DNA from: Seminavis robusta | Taxonomy: Eukaryota > Bacillariophyta > Bacillariophyceae > Naviculales > Naviculaceae | DNA: 64,000 nucleotides | Assembly: GCA_903772945.1 (NCBI GenBank) | Contig: CAICTM010000337.1 | Location: 1 to 64,000 of the forward strand | Reading direction: 5' to 3' | In this document: positions 10,087 to 19,865 of the stretch, in pieces | Numbering within the stretch: position 1 is the stretch's first letter | Layout: every line of letters begins with the position of its first letter | The notes under the pieces: generated by a model | What the model saw: only the letters and a program-made list of their open reading frames with translations | Told to the model about the DNA's origin: nothing | Database searches by the model: none | Translations under genes and position numbers: made by a program

Positions 10087-10968
10087 ATGGAAGCAATGAT
10101 GAGTGAAGCTGGAACTTCCATTCCATCATCTTGGCTTGAGCGCCATGATGCTCGAGCAGATTTGAGAACTATTCTTATCCTATTGAGCCTCGATGCGACC
10201 GTGATGACAGCCTATGTCAGGAAAGGTTTATCACCCCACATGGCTACGTATTATGGACGTCTCAAGATCCAAGCTCACATTTTAGCAGGAACATCTCTCA
10301 TCTTGGTTGGCTTGGTTGCCGTTCTGGGATCATCTGCACTACTTGCTGTGGACACTACAATGGACAGTCTCAAGAAGTTCCGTGCTGCCGTCCACGTCTG
10401 CCAAGTATCTTTTGGCTTGCTTGTGGTCATTGCAGGGGTTTCGTCGATTCTTCTTGCGAGGCACACCAGTGGTCATCCAGGCTTCAACATGTGCGGATAT
10501 ACTCTGTACGCTTTGTTGTGGATCTACACAGGCATGCACGTACTTTCTGATTCCTTCTCCTTGGTGCAAGATGATGGCATGAACGACGAAGTTTCTGCTG
10601 GTCATCCAGTCTATGAGTCCTGGGTCATTGGTCATGCGTTTTTGTTTTGCCGCATCTTCACCATATTGCTCAAACCGCTAGAAGATGTGTTGGGTGGCAA
10701 GAAGATGGTATATTCGGTAGGGACTTCCATTGCCACTCTTGTTCCTATCCTGCTGGTCTTTGACTGGCAAGAAGGAACTGTCATTTGGGCTGTTTCTATC
10801 TGTGCCTGCCTGGTTGCTCAAAAGATGGGACTTGGAGTCTGGCATGCCCGCTCCTCCAAAAAGGGTGGTTTGAAAAGAGAAGTCGCGCTATCCGAGTTTG
10901 CTCGAGGAGAGCACCATGTGGCAACTTCCCTCGTCAAAGCTGTGGTGTCGAGGAAGCTTTCGTTCTGA
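10087..10968 (+). CDS. Multi-pass membrane protein, possibly cytochrome b561-like
   Basis: Single-exon gene of 293 aa. The ATG at 10087 is used because the frame upstream opens only with TTG. It has about six hydrophobic segments, at roughly residues 25-43, 64-90, 100-125, 135-160, 178-198 and 205-245, and a short basic C-terminal tail. Histidines fall inside four consecutive segments (about residues 64, 103, 151 and 183), which recalls the four haem-ligand histidines of cytochrome b561 proteins. That family link rests only on His placement and segment count. The alternative is an unrecognised diatom-specific membrane protein. Confidence 0.6.
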   Translation: MEAMMSEAGTSIPSSWLERHDARADLRTILILLSLDATVMTAYVRKGLSPHMATYYGRLKIQAHILAGTSLILVGLVAVLGSSALLAVDTTMDSLKKFRAAVHVCQVSFGLLVVIAGVSSILLARHTSGHPGFNMCGYTLYALLWIYTGMHVLSDSFSLVQDDGMNDEVSAGHPVYESWVIGHAFLFCRIFTILLKPLEDVLGGKKMVYSVGTSIATLVPILLVFDWQEGTVIWAVSICACLVAQKMGLGVWHARSSKKGGLKREVALSEFARGEHHVATSLVKAVVSRKLSF

Positions 10969-11602
10969 GCGACGACCACACCACGACGAGTATCGAACGA
11001 GAGTATCGACCCGCAGGATTCCCGCCAAGGTTTTTGTCAACGCAGCTCTCATGATCGTAGCCACTGTGTACTGGTACTGGTACCGGTACCTGGTACCGAG
11101 TGTGGTACCGGTATCGCGTAAATCTATAGGTCTCAACCACTCATGACTGTGACTCAACAGTGCACGTCTCCGCCGTGCTGGCTTTTAATTAAAAAACATG
11201 TATGTTGCTTTGTGAAGGGCTTCAACTGCTTATTCCAATGGTTTTATGCATATCTAGCAGCAGGGTGGCTCCATTTGATACCCCTCACAATGCGATTACA
11301 CACATTTCTAAAAATACTAATCTTTCTCTCATCATATTACCTTTGGAACCAGCCACCGGTACAGTGGCCGCATGCATGGATAGAAGCCAGTCCATCCGAT
11401 CCCAACTTCAGGAACCATTCGTGACCTATTGAGTCACGATTAAAAGATATTGCATCTTTTTTTCGTATCTTTTTGACTTTCTCTTTGTGACTTCAAGCAG
11501 GTCACAAGATAATATCAAGCACCACTTTTGTTCTTTGGCAGAGACAAGCCCTCCCACCGGTACCATAATAGATAGATAATCAAGTCAAGCCGATACGCCA
11601 AG
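10969..11602. other. Intergenic spacer upstream of the AckA-Pta fusion gene
   Basis: No gene is supported. It contains a dense GGTACC palindrome cluster at about 11068-11110 and the second copy of the TGAGTCA palindromic element at 11418-11451. The 5' UTR of the fusion gene probably lies in the last 50-100 bp. Confidence 0.5.
11418..11451. promoter_or_regulatory. Palindromic TGAGTCA-type element, copy 2
   Basis: Near-identical to the block at 8919-8953: TTCGTGAC, a short AT spacer, TGAGTCACG, then TAAAAGATATT. It lies about 150 bp upstream of the AckA-Pta fusion ATG, a sensible position for a proximal control element. bZIP binding is inferred from the core only. Confidence 0.4.
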
Positions 11603-14600
11603 ATGCAGTGGTCTCAGGTATTGCTGCGTGCTTCTGCTCGTCGGGTTCGCCCTTCAATCAAGGATGGAAGGTTCCGGAATCTTCAGACTCTGACCCTGAA
11701 TGCAGGTTCTACGACGCTCAAGTACGCTCTCTACGACATTGATGATCAGACTACAAGTGCAAGTAGTAAGAAAGCCACGCTGTTGGCATCTGGCTTGGTG
11801 GACAAAGTGGGAAAGCCAGATGCTAGCATTACGCACAACAAGCAAGTGGTGCCTACTGCGTCAGCTATTGACAACCACGTGGATGCTCTAGACCAAGTCC
11901 TGCAAATTCTATTGCAATCGGAACAAACGCCACAAATTGACTGCATTGGCCATCGGGTGGTCCATGGAGGTCCCACCTTTACATCCCCCACACTACTGAC
12001 ACCGACCGTCATGGACGAATTGCAATCCATTTCCAATTTGGCGCCGCTGCACAATCCACCCGCATTGGCCGCCATTCAAGCAAGTCTTGAACAATTTCCC
12101 ACGGCCACACAAGTCGCTATTTTTGACACGGCCTTTCACGTGGCGTCACTACCACCGAAAGCGTATCGCTATGCCGTTCCACAGGAGTGGTATCACGACC
12201 ACCACATTCGAAAATATGGATTCCACGGAACATCCTATTCATATGTCGCCGAACAAACGGCACGCCACTTACAAAAACCGGTCGAGGAGTGCAATCTGAT
12301 TGTCTTGCATTTGGGAGGTGGAGCCAGTATGTGCTGCATTCAAAATGGAAAATCCATTGATACCACCATGGGATTGACGCCACTCGAAGGACTCGTCATG
12401 GCCACTCGCGCGGGAGATGTCGATGTGGGTATGGTCGATTATCTCGTCAATTCTCAAAACTTGACGTTGGATCAAGTCATGCAACAACTCAATCGACAAT
12501 CGGGATTGCTTGGGCTGTCGGGAGGCGTGTCCAGTGACATGCGAGTCCTTCGCGATGATAATGCAAATGACGAAAATTGTCAATTGGCACGACAAGTATT
12601 TGCCGAACGATGTCGCAAATACTTGGGAGCCTACTATTTCAAATTACAAGGACGCGTCGATGCCATTGTCTTTTGTGGTGGAATTGGAGAAGGCGATGCG
12701 CCCCTGCGACAAATGATTCTCGACGGACTCGAACAGGATATTGGCATTGCCGTGGACAATGCCAAGAATGCAGTGGCTGTGGCACCCGATCGCATCGTCG
12801 AAGTTCATCCCGCCTTGGCCAAAACCAAGGTGCTCGTCTATCCCACCGATGAAGAAGTCAGTATTGCCTTGCAGGCATCGTCGCTCGTAGCCGCCACAAC
12901 GACAGCAACTCCCAAACCAACTTCTACCACAGCAACAACACCCAAACCCATGACGCAGGCTACCACCAATTTGTTTTGTCATTCGCTGGGACATACATAC
13001 ACGGGACCACAAGAATTGGGATTGCTACGCATTTTTGCCGCCACAATCAACAAGGTCGGATACTTTCGGCCTATTGGACGCGGGGGAGTAGACGATTATC
13101 GCATTGCCCTCATGAAACAGCATTTTGGTTGGACCGACGACGAGGAGCAAGCCATGTACGGAGTGGACGAAGAAGAGGCATGGGAGTTGTTGGCTGCGGG
13201 ACGAGATGATGAACTATTTGAACGCATCCTGCAAAAGTATCTCGCATATGCCGCCACCAAAGAATTTGTGATGGTCAGTTCGTTTACACAAGAAGACGAT
13301 TCGCTTCATTTTGCGGCCAAGCTCTGCTCCGCGCTCAACATACCCGCCATTATGATTGGAGATGCCGATCATGATTCGCAACTGAGCATTGCTCAAACAG
13401 CGTTTGACAGTCATGGCGCCAACTGCAGTGGCGTCATTGTTTCGAATGTGACGGATGAAAGCGCCCAACGAAAAAAGTTGGAGCAAATGAACCTGCAACC
13501 CGTGGCATTGCTTCCGCCCAATCCCGTCTTGGAGAACCGAACCATGCGAGAAGCCATGAACCTGTTGGAAGATTCCGTGTGTCTCTATGGAGCCGAGCAT
13601 TTGGAGTCGACCATGGACTCGATGCGCATTTATACCGTACAGGTCGATGACATGTTGGATCTGATTGTCGACGACGAATTGGCCATTGTCAATTGTCGCC
13701 GGGTCGATACTCTCATGTCCATTCTCTTGGCGGCACAATCATCCAAGGCACCCACACCGGCGGGGATCTTGTTTACGCTCTATCAACCGGGAGATTTGAG
13801 TCCCAAAATTGCCGCGCTGCTCGATGGACTGCGAGACATTCGCATCCCCATTTTGGCAACCTCGATGGATACCATTGATGCCGCCAATATTTTGGATAGT
13901 ACGCCGCCCTTTTTGACAGCTCAAAGTCAAGACAAGATTCACGAAGCGGCGGCCACAATGGAAACGCACTTGGATTACAATTTTCTGGATCAGTTTCGAG
14001 ATGACGACGACAATACGCAACAGCGAGATATTGGGCCACGAATGTTCCAGTATTCCACCTTTTTGAAAGCACGCAAGCTGCAAAAGACCATTGTTTTGCC
14101 CGAGGGAGCGGATCCTCGTGTCGTGGAAGCCGCCACCATTTTGGTGAAACGACAACTTTGCAAGGTCATTTTGGTGGGAGACCCGGTTGTCATTCAGGCC
14201 AATGCCGAGGCTCGTCGTGTCTCTCTGGACGGGATTACTGTGGTTAACCCGCAAAGCTATGCACAGCTAGATGACATGATTGATGCCTTTGTCGAGGCTC
14301 GCAAGTCCAAGGGATTGACACCTGTCGAAGCCAAGGAGTACTTACTGCAAGATGTGAACTATTTCTCAACCATGATGATGCATCTGGGGCTGGCTGATGG
14401 GATGGTGTCAGGTGCCATGCACTCGAGTGCCAACACAATCAGACCGGCCCTGCAAATACTCAAGACGGCACCGGGAGCTTCCTTGGTCAGTTCGATTTTC
14501 TTTATGCTTTTGGAAGACGGAGTCAAAGGTACGTTCTGTTTTGTGTCATATATATCCGTGGCTTTCTCAGAGAATTCAACTCATTGGCTTTTTCTGGCTT

Positions 14601-15138
14601 GAATTGGCTTGTGCTCGTTTGCTCGCGAAAAGTCTTTGGTGATTGTGCCATCAATACCATGCCCAATGCCGAACAGCTCGCGGAGATTGCCGTATCATCA
14701 GCCAAGACGTCTCAGCAGTTCGGTATTGAACCTCGCGTGGGGTTGCTGAGCTACGCCACTGGCGACAGCAACAAAGGAGAGTTGATTGACAAGGTAATTA
14801 CGGCAACGAAGTCGGCCAAGGCCGCCGCCGAGAAGGAAGGATTCATGAATCCAGAGCTGATTGCCGGTCCACTTCAGTTTGATGCGGCAGTGGACCCTGC
14901 TGTGGCTGCTGTCAAGGCAAAGGACAGTCCCGTGGCTGGCAAAGCCAACGTGCTGATCTTTCCAGACTTGAATAGTGGCAACAACGGGTACAAAGCCGTT
15001 CAGCAAGCTTCCAAGACAATCGCGGTGGGCCCCATCCTGCAGGGACTGCGAAAGCCGGTGAATGATCTTAGCAGGGGAGCTACGGTGGATGACATTGTGA
15101 ACACCGCCGTCATCACAGCGTTGCAAACAGAGAACTAG
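11603..15138 (+). CDS. Acetate kinase-phosphate acetyltransferase fusion, probably mitochondrial
   Basis: Two exons (11603-14528, 14633-15138) with a 104-nt GT-AG intron that restores the Pta frame (DGVK|VFGDCA); 1143 aa. The N-terminus is Arg/Ser/Ala-rich without acids, like a mitochondrial presequence. Residues about 30-430 are acetate kinase: [14 protein letters not shown] phosphate-binding start, [21 protein letters not shown] and [12 protein letters not shown] Thr/Pro/Ala linker follows. From about residue 455 comes a full-length Pta: a CobQ/dethiobiotin-synthetase-like N-domain whose P-loop is degenerate, a DRTGG-like middle, and the PTA domain ([55 protein letters not shown]). Acetyl-CoA + Pi gives acetyl-P, then acetate + ATP, or the reverse. 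One chain would couple both steps without releasing acetyl phosphate. The intron and presequence show it is a nuclear gene and not contamination. Confidence 0.9.
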
Positions 15139-15474
15139 TTATAGTTGCGCTGCACTGCTGGTGTAGAAACAAAAAGGTGACGGCGAGGATGATGCAGTAA
15201 GGCAGCCACGGAAAAGTTTTGATGGAGGTGTTTGGTCGCCTGATTAGCTCGGAGGCTGGTAGATTGCGTGAGACAACATAGCACATTCATAGTTTTGATT
15301 TCTTCTGCACGTTCTACTGTACCCGGTGCGTCCCTATAGCCACAGTAGCTTGCGGTCGAGCCCTGAGAGGTTGTACCATAGCATCCAGCACTTTACTCGA
15401 TCGTCCTTGCGCCTGGCATGCATTGACATGATCGACCACCATGCAGAATTAATCGAGAACTAAAGTGTCAGGGA

Positions 15475-15765
15475 TGCGAAGGAGGATACTGGTGAGATAG
15501 ATGCTGGTCCCAAAATGTGCGAGCAGGTACCAATGATGCAGTGGAAATTGTGATTGGCAGCTGTTGGAGGTGTCAGGGAACGGCAGATTAGGAAGGAGAC
15601 TGCTGAGATAGATGTTGGGGGAAACTGGATAGTAAATTGTGACGTTGTGAGTAAGCAGCTGCTGAAAGGAAGACTGCTTAGATAGCTGCTGGGTGCTGGG
15701 GATTAGACTGTAGGGCACATGACAAAGTGAGAAGTTGTGAGCGAGCGGCTGGAAAAGGGCGGGTA
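15475..15765. repeat. Diverged tandem repeat, units about 80-110 bp
   Basis: Three to four imperfect units share the order GGAAGGAGACTG, AGATAGATG(C/T)TGG, a variable middle, then GTGA(G)...GCAGCTG. Unit starts fall near 15480, 15592 and 15667. Lengths and internal sequence vary, so this is an old array. No coding function is apparent. Confidence 0.4.
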
Positions 15766-17393
15766 GAGAGGAGGAGGTTTGCGTGAGATGCAGGTTGTAA
15801 ATGGACATTCCGTACCGACACGAATATCCAACTGGCTAGATCTTATTGACGACTACGAGACGGCAGGGGGTGGTGGCTCGCCTACAGGCCAGCCACCAGC
15901 ACAAACTTGGAATTACTATTGAAAGACTACTCAAAAGGTACAGCTGAGAGCCGACCACCATTCCGCAACACCTCCAACGCATATCAAACAACCGGCAGGG
16001 ACAAGGTCGGTGTGAACGCCATGGATACCGACCGACCAACCGACCAACCGAGGACCGACCACCGACTGACAGGGACAAGACCGAAGAGACTTTTGGATCA
16101 GATCCGGGGATCACGGAGCACAAGGGTAGCCAACCGCCAACGAATGTACCGACCAACCGAAGACCGACCAACCAAGGAAGGGATCACCAGCACACCAATG
16201 GAAGACTACTCAAAAGGTATAGCCGAAGACCAACGCATGAGGGAAAGGACTGATGACTCGGATCAAGAAGCGACAACGGCCGAGAAGGAGCGAAGGCGGT
16301 AGAAAAGATCAAAAGGAAGAAATCTTGGAACCCACTCTGGACAGTCACTCGTCGATCCAAGCACAGCATGCAGCCGACCACCAACAGGAGCCGCCAACGG
16401 TCAAAAATAAGGGTTGAAACATGGGAGAATGCCGAGCAAAGGGAATGGGAATTGATTGACCGAGAGAAACCGTAGACTGGACGGGACCACGAGGATCGGA
16501 TAGATAGATGCGTCGGAGCGTGTTGTCTTGTCTTGTCTTGGCTGGGTGCTGCAAATCGACTGCGGCATGTCTTCTTGCATGAAAAAGAGAGGCGAGACGT
16601 CGACCGACGACCGACCCGCCAAAGAGAAGAACCAACATTGTCAAGACCTACGTTGGGAACTAAAGGGGATGAGGCGGCAACGGTCGATGACCGTGAAAGT
16701 AGCAATGGCACAAAAGACAGGAACACAGGGACTTACCTTTGCACGAGGACGAACCAACCCACAACAGGAACCACCGCAAGATGACTCTGGATCCGTTCAA
16801 CCACACAGCGGTCCGCGCGAGGGTCCACCCGTAGATGCACATCTCGAAGCACGTGAACGTGGGACTCTCAATACCATCATTGTCATCGTCATGCATGTCT
16901 TCCAAGAAGAAGCACAAGAAGTTGTGCAATGTGCAACCGAATTCAAGTGCTGCGGCATCTTGCATGTTTGGCAGAGCTCTGAAACGACTCGACTCGTTTC
17001 AGTTTCAAAAAGTTTGATTTTGAAATACAATCGAACGCCATTCGCACGCTGTGGTAGACATTTTGATTCCAGTTTGATTTCATTCTCAATTGATACAAAC
17101 AAACTTTCAAAATCAAAATGGTCTGCCGTTCTGTGTTATCGACGGACTTTCGAACGGCAGAGGGTGGCATTCGGTCAATTAATGCCGAAACAACACTCGG
17201 AACTGAACAAAAAAGTGGCCGCCGAAGCCTCAAGCTTGGCTTGCTCTTTACCGGAATGACGTCAGAAACTCTCAAATCCCAAAGATCCAAAAGATCGTCG
17301 AAGGACAATCGACGAATTGATGTGAGGGCCGACGTCCAGGATATCAGCACCATCGACGACCGAATAGAATCATCATCTCGATATCTACTGAAG

Positions 17394-17400
17394 TATATAA
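17394..17400 (+). promoter_or_regulatory. TATA box of the dienelactone hydrolase-like gene
   Basis: A perfect TATATAA lies only 29 bp before the ATG at 17429. A start of transcription 25-30 bp downstream would fall at or just before that ATG, giving an almost absent 5' leader, or translation from the second in-frame ATG at 17438. Confidence 0.5.
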
Positions 17401-17428
17401 GTATAGCGTACGGTACGGCACAAAAAAG

Positions 17429-18409
17429 ATGAATGGCATGAAAGGAACTACTATTCCGTTTGTCTTGATGCTGCTGCTATTGGCAAATCATGGTGTGAGT
17501 TTCGTGGCATCATGGCAATTCCAACCGCCAAGCTTCTCACTCCTTTCGGCTAACACTGGGATGGGTATGCATAGCGAGGCTGGATCGGCGTGGCATCATT
17601 TTTGGGAGACGTTTCCGCAGTGGCATCTTCCAACAACGAAAACCGCCAAAGGCCATCCACAGTCTTACCATTATCATGAAAGTGTCCAAGACTTGGCCAA
17701 CCTAGAAATTCCCCGTCGGGACGGTGGTACCGTTTTGGCGTACCAGACTACTTGTGCTTCTTCTTCTGGCAAAAATAATAAGAAACTACTCATTCTTCTT
17801 CACGAATTCTTTGGCTTGAGCCAATCCATCTGTGACAAGGCCGATGCTCTGGCCAACGACTTGCAGTGCACCGTCATTGCGCCCGATACGTTTCGAGGAG
17901 AATCCTCCACGTTTATTCCCAAATGCATCTGGTTGGCACTGAGTACACCCCAGGATCGCGTCAATGCCGATTTGGACGATGTCCTGCAGTGGTACACAGC
18001 TACAACAGCAACAACTGAAGAGTCGAAAGACGGTAGTACTCTGAGTCTAGCAGTCATGGGATTTTGCTACGGTGGAGGCAAAGCCATTCGCTACACCACC
18101 CACTGTCAACCTAGCGCCGCAACTGTCGTTTGCTACGGATCTCCCTTGACCGATGTCGATGCTCTGAAACGTTTGAAAAAGCCCGTCTGTGGAATTTTTG
18201 GACAAGACGATCTCCAGTTTCCACCACCCGTGATACAAGCCTTTGAGCGTGCTCTGCAAGAGGCACAATTACAAGATGACTCTACAATCACGGTATACCC
18301 CAACGTAGGTCATGCGTTTTGGAAAGATATGCAACAGATTGAACAGAAACAAGAACCACAAATCTCGGCCTACCAACAAGTGGTGGGATTCTTGAAGGAA
18401 CACTTGTAG
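17429..18409 (+). CDS. Dienelactone hydrolase-family alpha/beta hydrolase with a possible plastid targeting signal
   Basis: Single exon, 326 aa. The hydrolase fold is clear: ILLHEFFGLSQSICDKAD after strand 1, DTFRGESS, the nucleophile elbow GFCYGGG with Cys in place of Ser, GQDD (catalytic Asp) and NVGHAFW (catalytic His). This Cys-Asp-His triad is typical of dienelactone hydrolases. The N-terminus has a hydrophobic signal peptide (IPFVLMLLLLANHGVS) followed by F and a Ser/Trp/His-rich stretch poor in acids. That resembles the bipartite diatom plastid signal with an ASAF-type cleavage site, though the motif here is VS|FVA, not the consensus. The alternative is secretion. The substrate is unknown; an ester or lactone is likely. 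A second start at 17438 is possible. Confidence 0.82.
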   Translation: MNGMKGTTIPFVLMLLLLANHGVSFVASWQFQPPSFSLLSANTGMGMHSEAGSAWHHFWETFPQWHLPTTKTAKGHPQSYHYHESVQDLANLEIPRRDGGTVLAYQTTCASSSGKNNKKLLILLHEFFGLSQSICDKADALANDLQCTVIAPDTFRGESSTFIPKCIWLALSTPQDRVNADLDDVLQWYTATTATTEESKDGSTLSLAVMGFCYGGGKAIRYTTHCQPSAATVVCYGSPLTDVDALKRLKKPVCGIFGQDDLQFPPPVIQAFERALQEAQLQDDSTITVYPNVGHAFWKDMQQIEQKQEPQISAYQQVVGFLKEHL

Positions 18410-18567
18410 AAATATATAGCTAAACGACGGAAACTATACTGTGCACGCCGATCGAGTCACAACAACACAGTCACTCGAGATTCTTCCGACAAACGTCTCT
18501 CCGACAATCAAACCGGCGTGCCACCATACTCAAAAGTTGCCGTTCCAAGGGTACGGGATTCATGCAT

Positions 18568-18993
18568 TCATGCTGGACTAGTTAGCATGATCGTGCTCTT
18601 TCTTAACATTTGCTTGGCGACTTCGTACGTTGCACAGGTGCTTGTCCCAAAATCGGTAACACAATCAAGATTAGCGCGACTGTGCATCCGTCCACACCAA
18701 AGGTCGACAGTATAGGCGCTACAGGACCCAGTAGCCAAAAACCAATTTTGAATCCAAATGATTCGTATACTTGACGCAACAAAACCCTGGAAAATAATCA
18801 GTGGAGCATGCCGGGATGGTAGGTGGCGGGGTTGGTTGGTTCGGGGTAGGACGGAAGGCGACTCGGATGAATTCTTTGTTGGCCTCTTGCTCAGACTTGT
18901 GGAAGGCATATCAGATGGGCTGATGCTGAGTCTTGGGGATAGAATTCCAGAAGGGCTGATAGAGGGCAAGGTTGATGGAGACAGCGTGGGTGG
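18568..18993 (-). pseudogene. Decayed Ser/Pro repeat segment beyond the giant gene
   Basis: In the same frame as the Cys-rich domain just upstream, but after a TGA at 18994-18996, the sequence goes on as PSISPSG / SPSDMPSTS repeats to about 18850. It then becomes a stretch with spaced cysteines (CSAYTVDLWCGRMHS ... DFGTSTCATYEV) and stops at 18568. It looks like a second, damaged copy of a PS-repeat plus Cys-domain end, or a read-through region left after a premature stop. There is no sign that it is expressed. Confidence 0.4.
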
Positions 18994-19865
18994 TCATTTT
19001 TTGCATACATAGTAAGGGTGTCCTGTATCAAGGTTGTTGAAGCGATAGGTGAAAGTTGCTGCACCGTTCACATAACATATCCTATTTGGAATGCTCCCAC
19101 CTGCATACTCTGTCGTAGCTGCCCAGGTAATGTATGTACATGTAGCTGCATCATATGTGGCAACACAGGCATTGTAGCACTCTGTAGCGAGTTGTGGAGG
19201 TTGACACCAACCACTGTGACCATATCGCCAAATTGGTACTTAATGCAACACAAGCCAGAGAAAAAACTGGTTGAACAGGCAGCCCATACATCTGATGTTG
19301 GCTGAGATGTGGGGGGTTGAGATGGAGCGATTGAAGGGTAGAGGATGGCAATGAGGAAGGCACAATAGATGGGCTACTGCTGGGACTGCTCGATGGGAAC
19401 TTCGATGGACGCATGCTAGGTGATGTCGAGGGAACATTTGATGGCCTTGATGATGGGGATACGGAAGGAATCATAGAAGGACTAGAGCTTGGGTCTGTGG
19501 AAGGGAAAGAAGAAGGGCTGATACTGGGGTTTGACGAGGGCATGTCTGAGGGGCTGACACTTGGAAACATGGATGGTCCAACAGATGGGCTGCTCGAAGG
19601 GGACATAGATGGACTTGTGCTGGGATTATTTGAGGGAACATCTGATGGACTGATGCTAGGGAGATTGGATGGAACATCTGATGGACTGTTGCTTGGGCTT
19701 GTGGATGGCTGATCGGAAGGGCCCATTGAAGGAATCTCTGATGGACTGCTGCTTGGGAGAGTGGATGGAATCATGCTGGGGTTGCTAGATGGGATATCTG
19801 AAGGACTGACGCTGGGTGTCATCGAGGGGGCAAGAGAGGGGTTAAGCTTGGATCCAAAGATGGCG
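18994..19865 (-). pseudogene. Frameshifted 3' part of the Ser/Pro repeat gene with a PAN/Apple-like Cys domain
   Basis: After the frame of the giant gene closes at 19866, the same PSxxPS pattern continues without a gap in other frames. A first shift occurs near 19905, a second near 19850, and a third near 19345, where SIAPSQPPTSQPTSD appears. The last segment, about 18994-19230, is in yet another frame and encodes a compact Cys-rich module: ECYNACVATYDAATCTYITW, then RICYVNG and YYVCKK before a TGA. The C-x3-C...C-T-Y pattern resembles PAN/Apple domains. Three to four single-base changes would rejoin everything, so this is either recent decay or sequence error in a repeat. A hidden intron around 19230-19290 is also possible. 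Confidence 0.55.

Larger units (their letters stand above)
15139..17428. other. Repeat-rich intergenic region
   Basis: No supported gene. It holds a diverged tandem repeat (about 15475-15765), ACCGACC-type simple repeats (16027-16070, 16147-16175), and a duplicated block around ACTACTCAAAAGGTA (about 15924-15950 and 16199-16225). An AT-rich stretch at 17010-17118 is bounded by a 13-bp inverted repeat (TTTGATTTTGAAA / TTTCAAAATCAAA). It may be an old mobile-element relic. The long open frame at 16528-17259 was not accepted. Confidence 0.5.

Noticed and set aside
13214-14254. Minus-strand frames inside the AckA-Pta gene
   Set aside because: Antisense shadows of a strongly supported enzyme gene; no motifs.
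11603-15138. Bacterial contamination as source of AckA-Pta
   Set aside because: A spliceosomal intron in phase and a targeting-like presequence show a nuclear gene; ancient transfer remains possible.
16528-17259. 243-codon plus-strand frame
   Set aside because: Compositionally patchy, crosses simple repeats, and shows no motif or splice support.
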